Origin: an uncultured Oscillospiraceae bacterium
GTDB taxonomy: Bacteria; Bacillota; Clostridia; Oscillospirales; Oscillospiraceae
DNA: 51,940 bases
Assembly: GCA_944387775.1 (NCBI GenBank)
Contig: CALXGE010000004.1
Location: forward strand, 1 to 51,940
Direction: 5' to 3'
Shown piece after piece: positions 9,312 to 16,227 of this stretch. Below the pieces are notes generated by a model, which was not told where the DNA came from, ran no database searches, and was given only the letters and a program-made list of their open reading frames with translations. The position numbers were made by a program, and so were the translations under genes. How positions within the stretch are numbered: the stretch's first letter is position 1; the number at the start of each line of letters is the position of its first letter.

Positions 9312-9340
9312 TTGAATTTTGCCGGTTTACCCATTATAAT
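9312..9340 (+). promoter_or_regulatory. Sigma-A type promoter of the ECF sigma operon
   Basis: TTGAAT (9312-9317) and a perfect TATAAT (9335-9340) are separated by 17 bases, 35 bases before the sigma-factor start codon. This is a housekeeping promoter and does not look like a self-recognised ECF promoter, suggesting post-translational control of the sigma factor. Confidence 0.8.
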
Positions 9341-9374
9341 AAGGCATATAGATAAAAAGTGGGAGGCGGCAAAA

Positions 9375-9920
9375 ATGACTGATGAAATATATTACCGCCG
9401 CTATCTTGACGGTGACGAAACCGGCCTCAGTTCCCTGATGGAAAAATACGGTAGTCCCTTGACTTTATATATAAACGGATACCTGCATGACATCCATGAA
9501 TCGGAAGATCTGATGATCGATGTATTTTCCTATCTTTTTACCAAACGGCCTGTAATCCGCGAAGGCAAGCTGAAAGCCTACCTGTACCAAACCGCACGTC
9601 ATATGGCTCTGCGCCACCAGAGCAGGCTGCGGCCCTCCTTCAGTCTGGATGATCTGGGAGGAGAACTGGAGAGCGAAATGCTGATTGAGGAGGTCGTCAA
9701 GACAAAGGAACGCAACGCCATTCTCCACTTCTGCATGAAGCAGCTCAATCCAGATTACCGAGAAGTACTCTACCTGACTTACTTTGAGGGAATGAGCTAT
9801 TCGCAGGCAGCGGAGGTCATGGGAAAAACCGTTAAGCAGATTACCAACATGGTCTACCGCGGAAAGCAAAGTCTGCGTGGGCTGCTGAAAAAGGAGGGCA
9901 TTGCACATGCGGAGCACTGA
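9375..9920 (+). CDS. ECF-type RNA polymerase sigma factor
   Basis: 181 residues from the ATG at 9375, chosen for GGGAGGCGGC upstream; an earlier start would run through the promoter. Region 2 occupies about residues 1-75 (RRYLDGDETGLSSLMEKYG, then DIHESEDLMIDVFSYLF). Region 4 lies at about 120-170 (LNPDYREVLYLTYFEGMSYSQAAEVM, then VYRGKQSLRGLL), the helix-turn-helix for the -35 element. Region 3 is absent, as expected for the ECF group. The downstream genes encode two membrane proteins and a PrsW-family protease homologue, the kind of set that controls ECF factors by proteolysis of a membrane anti-sigma factor. Confidence 0.9.
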   Translation: MTDEIYYRRYLDGDETGLSSLMEKYGSPLTLYINGYLHDIHESEDLMIDVFSYLFTKRPVIREGKLKAYLYQTARHMALRHQSRLRPSFSLDDLGGELESEMLIEEVVKTKERNAILHFCMKQLNPDYREVLYLTYFEGMSYSQAAEVMGKTVKQITNMVYRGKQSLRGLLKKEGIAHAEH

Positions 9921-10275
9921 AGAACGCGTGGCCGCTGTCAAACAACGTATCGCGCAGCATGCGAGGAAAAAGGCTCTGCAGCGCAGCCGAATCCTTGCCA
10001 TAGTTACAACAGGAGCAAGCTTTGCCCTCATTCTGTGGATCGCCTCGATTATGCCCGATCTTTCCGCCAGAGTTATGGATTCCAACTACACAAAGTTTCA
10101 GACTGCAGCCAGTATCTTTAGCGATACCAGTTCCCTGGGATATGTGGTCATCGGCCTGATCTCCTTTGCCCTGGGAATATTTGTAACGATCATATGTTAC
10201 CGGACGCATTTGCTGCAGCGCCAGGATAGGGAAAGCGAGAATTCCCAGGAGAACGGCGATGATAGAACTCATTGA
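9907..10275 (+). CDS. Membrane protein, candidate anti-sigma factor
   Basis: 122 residues from the ATG at 9907, eight bases after AAGGAGGG; it overlaps the end of the sigma gene by 14 bases. A basic, helical cytoplasmic N-terminus (about 1-29, STEERVAAVKQRIAQHARKK) is followed by a membrane span (about 30-52), an external loop of about 30 residues, a second span (about 78-100) and a charged tail. Position directly after the sigma gene and the cytosolic N-terminal helix fit a membrane-anchored anti-sigma factor, but no known anti-sigma domain (zinc-finger, DUF4179 or RsiW-like) is recognised. Function is inferred from position only. Confidence 0.65.
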   Translation: MRSTEERVAAVKQRIAQHARKKALQRSRILAIVTTGASFALILWIASIMPDLSARVMDSNYTKFQTAASIFSDTSSLGYVVIGLISFALGIFVTIICYRTHLLQRQDRESENSQENGDDRTH

Positions 10276-10903
10276 TAATCTCTCTCAGTTTGTGGCCGTT
10301 TTTATTGTCGGCTGTCTCTCCAGTATTCTATACTGCCGCAGTCGCAGGCAGCCCTATTTCCTTCTGTCTTGCTTCTATTTCTGTTTTGCCCTGGGTTGTC
10401 TTTATTGGACACTCTACTATCTGTTATTTGTGGAAACACCTCAGATCTTTTATGTGTCGGAAACAGGATGGATGGCAAGCTATATTTTCTTATGTCTGCT
10501 GCAGTATTCTCTTTCTGACCGCGAGGAACGCATGTTTCGCTGCCGCACAGTATGGCTTGCCCCTCTTATAGGAATTCCACTGCTGGTATTTTACTGCACG
10601 TATGGAGATATCCTGTCCAATATCTGCATCTGTGGTATAACAATTTTCATTCTGTGGTCCGCTATCCGCGGAATTGCATATCGGCGTCATGCAACAGATA
10701 CCACAGCCCGGAATTTACGGCAGTTCCACATTTTGACCGCAGCGTTCATTATCACAGAATACGCTCTCTGGACTGCCAGTTGCTTCTGGATCAGCGATAC
10801 ACTGAGCAACCCCTATTTCTGGTTTGACTTCCTGATGACAGCGCTTTTGTGCGCGCTGTTGCCGGTTACTAGAAAGGCGGTAGATCTGTGTGACCAATAT
10901 TGA
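10259..10903 (+). CDS. Polytopic membrane protein of the ECF sigma operon
   Basis: 214 residues and about seven hydrophobic segments spread over the whole length, for example LSQFVAVFIVGCLSSILY, FLLSCFYFCFALGCLYW, WLAPLIGIPLLVFYC and FLMTALLCALLPV. It starts at an ATG inside the last codons of the previous gene and ends inside the first codons of the PrsW gene, so the four genes are translationally linked. No family is recognised. The layout of a seven-span core with few polar residues could be a sensor for the sigma circuit, but this is a guess from position. Confidence 0.65.
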   Translation: MIELIDNLSQFVAVFIVGCLSSILYCRSRRQPYFLLSCFYFCFALGCLYWTLYYLLFVETPQIFYVSETGWMASYIFLCLLQYSLSDREERMFRCRTVWLAPLIGIPLLVFYCTYGDILSNICICGITIFILWSAIRGIAYRRHATDTTARNLRQFHILTAAFIITEYALWTASCFWISDTLSNPYFWFDFLMTALLCALLPVTRKAVDLCDQY

Positions 10904-11522
10904 AAACGCCTTTATCTGCATTGCAGCACCTCTGATGATTGCTGCTGTCTGCATGGGGAAAAAGTATCTTCGCTTCTTTCTTTTTTTCCTGGCGGGCATG
11001 GGAGCATGCATGTTTTCCGCCTACTTCAACACATTTTTTTCCGCCATATACGATGCCAACGTCTTCAGCGCCACAGCGGATATTGCCCCGGTTGTGGAAG
11101 AGAGCATCAAGCTACTGCCACTGCTCTTCTATCTTTTTGTGTTTGAACCGGATTCCGATGAGATCCATGCCGCCGTTTTGACCATAGCTGCTGGCTTTGC
11201 CACCTTTGAAAATATCTGCTATCTGATACAAAATGGCGCGGAGCAAATGGGATTTCTGATCATTCGCGGTTTTAGTACAGGCGCCATGCATATTATCTGC
11301 GGTGCTATCGTGGGCTACGGACTTACATATGTGTGGAAACGGGCATGGCTGAAAGCGGCAGGAACCTGTGGACTGTTGGGCGCTGCTATTACCTTTCATG
11401 GGGTGTATAATATACTGATTGTATACGGTGGTCCGGTACAGTATGTTGCCTATGTTCTTCCCCTTCTGACTATGGCGGCAGGCATGGCTGTTAAAAAACG
11501 GCTTATGCGCCCCGGTGAATAA
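10890..11522 (+). CDS. PrsW-family intramembrane metalloprotease
   Basis: 210 residues from a GTG preceded by AAAGGCGG. The hallmark motifs of the PrsW/CAAX-protease superfamily are present in order: E70-E71-xx-K74 in VVEESIKLLP, E107 in FATFENICY, H134 in STGAMHIICG and H170 in TFHGVYN, all inside predicted membrane helices. PrsW of Bacillus subtilis makes the first cut in the anti-sigma factor RsiW and so frees SigW. In this operon the likely substrate is the two-span protein encoded at 9907-10275. It is the last gene and is followed by a strong terminator. Confidence 0.85.
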   Translation: MTNIENAFICIAAPLMIAAVCMGKKYLRFFLFFLAGMGACMFSAYFNTFFSAIYDANVFSATADIAPVVEESIKLLPLLFYLFVFEPDSDEIHAAVLTIAAGFATFENICYLIQNGAEQMGFLIIRGFSTGAMHIICGAIVGYGLTYVWKRAWLKAAGTCGLLGAAITFHGVYNILIVYGGPVQYVAYVLPLLTMAAGMAVKKRLMRPGE

Positions 11523-11545
11523 CCTTTTAGCCAACACTCTTTTTT

Positions 11546-11577
11546 ATGAGCTGCCTTCGGGCAGCTCATATTTTTTT
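11546..11577 (+). terminator. Rho-independent terminator after the ECF sigma operon
   Basis: A perfect 10-bp stem (ATGAGCTGCC against GGCAGCTCAT) closed by a UUCG tetraloop and followed by seven Ts. A textbook intrinsic terminator. Confidence 0.92.
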
Positions 11578-11663
11578 CATATTTTGCTGAGAGTTTTTTC
11601 CTTGTTTTGTACCTAAGGAAATAGAGTGCTCCATCACATACGGGGAAAAGGGGAGGCTTTTGC

Positions 11664-12416
11664 ATGTATGATACAGCGACACGCGTCCAACTTGTAAAAA
11701 TGCGTATGCAGGCGCATGAACCCGAAAATGAGAACACTTCCGTCCAGATTTTGGTCCACTTCCCTGTTTTGGAGGAACAAAATGCTCTTTGCAGCATGCT
11801 CCAGGACTGGAGAGAGCTTTCCTGCGTCTCAATGGATATTCTTCCGGTGCAGAAAAATACTCCCATTTTTTCTCCGGCCATTTTATTCTGGGATCTGGAC
11901 AGTCCTTGCCCTCCCCCAGTCAATCACAGTCCCGACTGTGCCCTGTTTCTCTGCTCTGGCAATCACCAGCGTTCCATTGACAGTTATATGTTCCACCCTA
12001 CCGGTTTCTTTACAAAGCCCATATCCAGAGAGCATCTCTGGAGCGCCATGCTCCGGTGCGCTGATCTCTGGTTCCCATCTCTTCTTCGTTTGGAAATTCT
12101 CAAAGATCGTGTCAAAATGGGGATCCCCTTGAATAATCTGGCCTGGATCGAAGGCACTCGCCGGGGCTGTCTCCTCCACACCTCCCATCAGAGCATTCCC
12201 ATCCGAAAACCGCTCTATCAGCTGGAGCAATGTCTCCCCAGCTCTGTCTTTGCCCGCTGCCAGCGCAGTTTTCTGGTCAATCTCAATCATGTACAGAAAA
12301 TTTCAGGAAACAGTCTGTTTTTAAATGACGGCACAGAGCTCTCTCTGGGCCGTGGAAGCAGAGCCACTATCCTGGATGCATACCACCGGTTCTGTCAGCG
12401 GCGATACGGTAAATAG
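11664..12416 (+). CDS. LytTR-domain regulator with a partly degenerate receiver
   Basis: 250 residues, ATG after GGGGAGG. Residues about 25-145 look like a receiver fold: ILFWDLDSP matches the phosphoacceptor strand and FFTKP the conserved lysine, but the N-terminal acidic pair is absent (ILVHFP). Residues about 150-245 are a LytTR DNA-binding domain (ARCQRSFLVNLNHVQKI, with the conserved H/N pattern). LytTR proteins bind paired 9-bp repeats and usually control extracellular functions such as toxins, bacteriocins or biofilm. The loss of the Mg-binding pair suggests phosphorylation-independent action. It is the first gene of a set with a complete LytTR response regulator and a GHKL kinase, next to the contractile injection system operon. 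Confidence 0.8.
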   Translation: MYDTATRVQLVKMRMQAHEPENENTSVQILVHFPVLEEQNALCSMLQDWRELSCVSMDILPVQKNTPIFSPAILFWDLDSPCPPPVNHSPDCALFLCSGNHQRSIDSYMFHPTGFFTKPISREHLWSAMLRCADLWFPSLLRLEILKDRVKMGIPLNNLAWIEGTRRGCLLHTSHQSIPIRKPLYQLEQCLPSSVFARCQRSFLVNLNHVQKISGNSLFLNDGTELSLGRGSRATILDAYHRFCQRRYGK

Positions 12417-12457
12417 AGGCCCGTTAGCCAGAATGTACCCGGAAAGGAGGGCATCTT

Positions 12458-13189
12458 ATGTCCGATTTTATTATAGCCATCTGTGACGACCTGAAATCCG
12501 AACAAATCGCTCTGGGCAGAATGGTGCAATCCTATGCCCGGACACACCAGCGATCCATTCGTCTGAAATATTTTTCCAGTGGCGAAAGCCTTCTGAACGC
12601 CCTGCAGCGAGCAGAACCAATCCACCTACTGTTTCTGGACATCTATATGCCCGGCCTGTCCGGCGTAGAGACGGCCCGGCGCATTCGGTCTGCCGGAATC
12701 GACCTGTCCATCATATTCGCCACTACCAGCCAGGACCACGGGCTGGACAGCTTCGAGGTCCGCGCTTCCGATTACCTGGTCAAGCCTTTTCAGGAGGAAG
12801 ACGTGGCAGCCTCTTTAGACTGGTTTTTTTCCCATATCCCCGCTTCTCTCCGGATGCTGAAGGTCTATTCTGAAGGCGAGTGGCAGGACATCCCCCTGAG
12901 CTCCATTCTCTATATCGACGTATACGATCACCAATCCCGCATTCACACTCCACAAGGTGTAATCGTGGCCCGCCGGGGATTGGATGATCTGGAGTCCGCC
13001 ATTGACAGCCGGGATTTCCTCCGCTGTCACCGCAGCTTCTTAGTGAATCTGAACCATGTGGAAAGCATCCAAAACTGTGATTTCCGGATGACAGATCAGA
13101 CACTTATCCCCATCAGCACCGCTAACGCAGCCCGTATCCGCAGCCAGTTTATTGACTGGACCTATATAAAGGCGTGGTCGCAATCATGA
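12458..13189 (+). CDS. LytTR-family response regulator (AgrA/LytR type)
   Basis: 243 residues with ATG after GGAAAGGAGGG. The receiver has D10-D11, phosphoacceptor D61 (LLFLDIYMPGLSG) and K109 (YLVKPF), all intact. Residues about 138-240 form the LytTR domain (CHRSFLVNLNHVESI). Its stop codon overlaps the kinase start (ATGA at 13186-13189). The DNA-binding domain resembles that of the preceding gene (CxRSFLVNLNHV in both), suggesting that the two regulators arose by duplication and may share targets. Confidence 0.9.
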   Translation: MSDFIIAICDDLKSEQIALGRMVQSYARTHQRSIRLKYFSSGESLLNALQRAEPIHLLFLDIYMPGLSGVETARRIRSAGIDLSIIFATTSQDHGLDSFEVRASDYLVKPFQEEDVAASLDWFFSHIPASLRMLKVYSEGEWQDIPLSSILYIDVYDHQSRIHTPQGVIVARRGLDDLESAIDSRDFLRCHRSFLVNLNHVESIQNCDFRMTDQTLIPISTANAARIRSQFIDWTYIKAWSQS

Positions 13190-13965
13190 AAACAATCGGT
13201 ATGATACTGGTCTGCCTTGTGGCAGCCGGGATAATCGCATGGCTGGTGGGACGACTGCTGCACATAAAGAGATCTCTGCGCCGGCTGGAAAGCGAAAATC
13301 ACCGTCTTCTCACTCTTCTCCAGACCGGCACCCAGATGGCCGATGAAGATCTTGCACAGCTGCGGCAGCTGCGCCATGACCTGCGGCAATATCTCACAAT
13401 TGCCATAGACAATCCCCTTTCGTCAGAGGCTGCTGCGCTGCAGAAAGCCCTGGCATCCCAGTCCGCCGCCCTGTCCAGAGAAAACTGGGCTATCTCTGCT
13501 CTGGAGCGCTATTACACCGAGCAGGCCCGGGTCCTGGGTTTCCAGGTGGACCTGCTGATTACCCCGCCTTGTGGCTGGGACCAGGCGGTGCCCGACATAT
13601 ATCTGATTCTCAGCAACCTGCTGGAAAACAGTCTGGAAGCTCTCCAGAGGGAGGGGGATGGCTGGATGCGGGCCAGAAGCATTTCCACCGCCGGTTATTT
13701 CTCCCTGGTGATAGGCAATTCCTGCACACATCCTCCGCGCAGCCTGAATGGACACTACTTATCCAGTAAAGCCCCGGCCCGCTTCGGCATTGGTCTTGCC
13801 ACTGTCCAGAAAGTGGTCCAGCGCTACGGGGGGCAGGCAGAGTTCACATGTGAAAACGGGGAGTTCCGCGCCTCAGTCTTTCTGCCCCACCCAGCATTGG
13901 ATCCTCAGGATTCCCATCCTCTATCTGCTCCTCAAGACGTGCAGGGTTCCGCCTGCTCTCTATAA
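13186..13965 (+). CDS. GHKL-type sensor histidine kinase
   Basis: 259 residues from the ATG of the ATGA overlap. A single N-terminal membrane span (about 2-24) is followed by a short coiled coil and the dimerisation region with H64 in RQLRHDLRQYL, the form used by AgrC/DpiB-like kinases. The ATPase domain has the N-box (SNLLENSLEALQ, N148) and the G-box (FGIGLATVQKVVQRYGG). It lacks the multi-span sensor of AgrC, so the signal probably comes from a partner protein. It forms a two-component pair with the upstream LytTR regulator. Confidence 0.87.
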   Translation: MKTIGMILVCLVAAGIIAWLVGRLLHIKRSLRRLESENHRLLTLLQTGTQMADEDLAQLRQLRHDLRQYLTIAIDNPLSSEAAALQKALASQSAALSRENWAISALERYYTEQARVLGFQVDLLITPPCGWDQAVPDIYLILSNLLENSLEALQREGDGWMRARSISTAGYFSLVIGNSCTHPPRSLNGHYLSSKAPARFGIGLATVQKVVQRYGGQAEFTCENGEFRASVFLPHPALDPQDSHPLSAPQDVQGSACSL

Positions 13966-13971
13966 AACTGC

Positions 13972-14008
13972 AAAAGGGGTGCGCTGCTATTGGCAGCGCA
14001 CCCCTTTT
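13972..14008. terminator. Bidirectional terminator between the kinase and the eCIS operon
   Basis: A perfect 16-bp stem (AAAAGGGGTGCGCTGC against its complement) with a five-base loop. Its A/T ends give a T-run in both directions, so it can end both the LytTR operon on the plus strand and the long injection-system operon on the minus strand, whose last stop codon is at 14038. Confidence 0.88.
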
Positions 14009-14037
14009 ATCCTGTCATTGTCCTGGCAGATCCCACC

Positions 14038-16104
14038 TCATTGCAGAACTGCTTCTCTGCTTTCCTCCTGTCGGATCTGCGCCCCACTTGTTTCATCCGT
14101 CTGATCACAATTCCTCAGATGCTTCACCATCATTACGGTATCCATGGACTCTATATGCTCAAACAGCAGTTGATCACAGTGGGTCCTGACAAATGCAGCA
14201 GCATTTTCCATCGCCGGCTCCACCCCTGCCATGGGGTCAACTCCGCCGAAATTTCCCCGGAAACGAAGGACAGCCAGCCTCTCCTCCCGGGAAAAAGTCC
14301 ACTCTACCATAATATGACTGTCTCTCGCAGCTCGATGGCAGCACAAGGTAAAGAGCTCATCCGCCAGCACCACCGTCCGGGCAAGCTGTCCGCCTCGGAT
14401 GCTGTTGGCTTCCAGCTGCCCCCGCAAAAAGGCGGTGAGGTCAGCGCTGCCCGCGGTATCCGGAGAAAGCACACAGTAGGCCTGGGCTTTATCCCGCCGG
14501 CGGTATTCCAGCGCCATCAGCGCATACCCCTCTATGTCCACCGACCGACGTGCATAGGCACCGGCGGCAAAGTGCAGGCGGTAGAGCTGATCTGCCAGAT
14601 CTTCCTGCCGGTTATTTTTTTTGTTCAGCTCTATGCGCAGTTGCTTCTGCCCAAAAGGAACACCCTCCCGGGAACAAATCTCATCCAGGCCGCGGGTATG
14701 GAAGAACAGCCTGTCTCCCTGCCGCAGCTGCAGCCGCTCCACCTGGTAACATACATTTTCACTCTGTCCCAGCGGAGCGTAGGAGACATTCCGCTGCCAC
14801 GCATAGTAGCCCTGCGATCTCATGAGCAGCGGGATCTGCTGCCCTGCGTTGACATAGGAAAACTGTCCTGTGGTCCACTCCAGCACACCGATAAGCACCT
14901 GGATAGACAGTCCGCCGCCCACCTCGTATAATTGCTGATTTGCCGCTGTGACCGCCTCAGAAAGGGACCGGCCGGACCGCATCTGGCTTTTGATGGTGGC
15001 CTGGGCCATCACGGTATAGATGATCTGCGGCGTGCCATGGCCTTCTACCTCCCCCAGCAGCAGGCACAGCTGTTCTCCATCCAGCAAAAAATAGTCGTAA
15101 AAGCAGCAGGAAAGCTCCTGTCCCTGCTCCAGATACCCCTGGATGGAAAAAGGATACCCTTCCTCCCGCTCCGGCAGGGCGCGGGGAAGCAGGGAGACAT
15201 TCAATGCCTTGGCCAGTTGAAGATCCGTCTCCAGCCGCTGCTCCCGAACCGCCAGCTCCTGCTGCTCCAGGTTATTCAGGTTGATCTCCACCAACATCAT
15301 GCGGAAGGCGCTGGCCAGTGACTGCAGTTCGTCGTTGTTGCGGATCTCCACCTGCCGGAAGAGTTCCTGCTCTTCGCCGGCCTCATACTTCAATGCCGCC
15401 TGGGTCAGCTGCCGGATCGGCTGGATAAAGCTGCGGCGGATCATCAGCAGATATACTGCGGCGTAGGCTGCCGCCAGCAGGGCAAGCACACTCCCACTGT
15501 ACAGCAGAAACTGCCGCTGGGCCAGGACCATCTCATTCATGCTCGCCTCTGCGAGGATATAGCCTGCCGTGGTGCCGTCTTCCCGGCGCACGGGGACCAT
15601 GAGGGTCATCCACTGCCCCCAGTCCTCATCCTCCTGTATGACAGGATCCACCGTCTCCCCTGCCAAAAGCAGGTCCAATTTTTCCTTCAGCAGTCCTGTC
15701 AGCGCCTCGTAATCACCCAGACTGTGCCGCTGTCCGTAGAGGCGTTCCGTCTCTCCGTCCTCCGTCACCGCATCCAGAAGGTACACGAAGCCCTCATTAC
15801 TGGGACGTACCACGCTTAATCGAGAAAGGCCTGCGCTCTCCGCCACGTCCTCCGCAAAGCGCAGGAGCGTTTCATAACGCTTATCGCTCTTTTGACGGCT
15901 GAAATAATCATCCATCTCCTCCGCCGTCAGCTGGCTGGCCAGGGTAGCGGCGGCACTGTCGGTAAGGCGGGTATAGAATTCTGTGATCCGCTCTCCATAG
16001 GCGTGGTAGCTGATAGCCAACGCCGCAGCGCACAGCGTCACCGCCATGGCCGTCACCATGGTGGTGAATTTTTTTCCCAGCGTGATCCGCGGTTTCTCTC
16101 TCAT
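14038..16104 (-). CDS. Membrane SpoIIE/PP2C-like protein with HAMP, phosphatase site degenerate
   Basis: 688 residues. Membrane spans at about 12-33 and 203-222 enclose an extracellular sensor domain; a HAMP domain (about 223-275) and a linker helix lead to a SpoIIE-type PP2C domain (about 310-535). The C-terminal 140 residues look like an RsbW/SpoIIAB-type HATPase remnant (LARTVVLADELFTLCCH). RsbU/SpoIIE proteins dephosphorylate anti-anti-sigma proteins. Here the metal ligands are altered: the first Asp of GGDxYD is C334, the Asp of GDVSGKG is E352, and the Asp of TDG is R471. It is therefore probably a pseudophosphatase or has very weak activity. The ATG follows GAAGGG. It is the last gene of the injection-system operon, after the AAA+ ATPase, and ends at a shared terminator. 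Confidence 0.82.
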   Translation of the reverse strand: MREKPRITLGKKFTTMVTAMAVTLCAAALAISYHAYGERITEFYTRLTDSAAATLASQLTAEEMDDYFSRQKSDKRYETLLRFAEDVAESAGLSRLSVVRPSNEGFVYLLDAVTEDGETERLYGQRHSLGDYEALTGLLKEKLDLLLAGETVDPVIQEDEDWGQWMTLMVPVRREDGTTAGYILAEASMNEMVLAQRQFLLYSGSVLALLAAAYAAVYLLMIRRSFIQPIRQLTQAALKYEAGEEQELFRQVEIRNNDELQSLASAFRMMLVEINLNNLEQQELAVREQRLETDLQLAKALNVSLLPRALPEREEGYPFSIQGYLEQGQELSCCFYDYFLLDGEQLCLLLGEVEGHGTPQIIYTVMAQATIKSQMRSGRSLSEAVTAANQQLYEVGGGLSIQVLIGVLEWTTGQFSYVNAGQQIPLLMRSQGYYAWQRNVSYAPLGQSENVCYQVERLQLRQGDRLFFHTRGLDEICSREGVPFGQKQLRIELNKKNNRQEDLADQLYRLHFAAGAYARRSVDIEGYALMALEYRRRDKAQAYCVLSPDTAGSADLTAFLRGQLEANSIRGGQLARTVVLADELFTLCCHRAARDSHIMVEWTFSREERLAVLRFRGNFGGVDPMAGVEPAMENAAAFVRTHCDQLLFEHIESMDTVMMVKHLRNCDQTDETSGAQIRQEESREAVLQ

Positions 16105-16125
16105 ACTGTTTCCCTTCTCTCATCC

Positions 16126-16221
16126 TCACCCAGCAGGGGCCAAACCGACGATACCCCAGGCGCTGTCCCCGAGCAAAGCAGGCGCTCCGCCCCGCTCTCC
16201 TGCCGCAGTCGGATCCATCAT
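16126..16221 (-). CDS. Possible 31-residue peptide between ATPase and SpoIIE-like genes
   Basis: An open frame of 31 codons starts at tandem ATG codons (16221 and 16218), five to eight bases after GAGGGA, directly behind the ATPase stop codon. It ends 21 bases before the start codon of the SpoIIE-like gene. The peptide is rich in Gly, Ala and Pro with a hydrophobic end (SAWGIVGLAPAG). It fills what would otherwise be the largest gap in this part of the operon. It may encode a small peptide or merely couple translation of the next gene. No homology is recognised. Confidence 0.35.
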   Translation of the reverse strand: MMDPTAAGERGGAPALLGDSAWGIVGLAPAG

Positions 16222-16227
16222 ATTCCC

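Noticed and set aside
13972..14008. CRISPR or other repeat array
   Set aside because: It is one hairpin with a T-run on each side; no spaced direct repeats were found here or elsewhere in the window.
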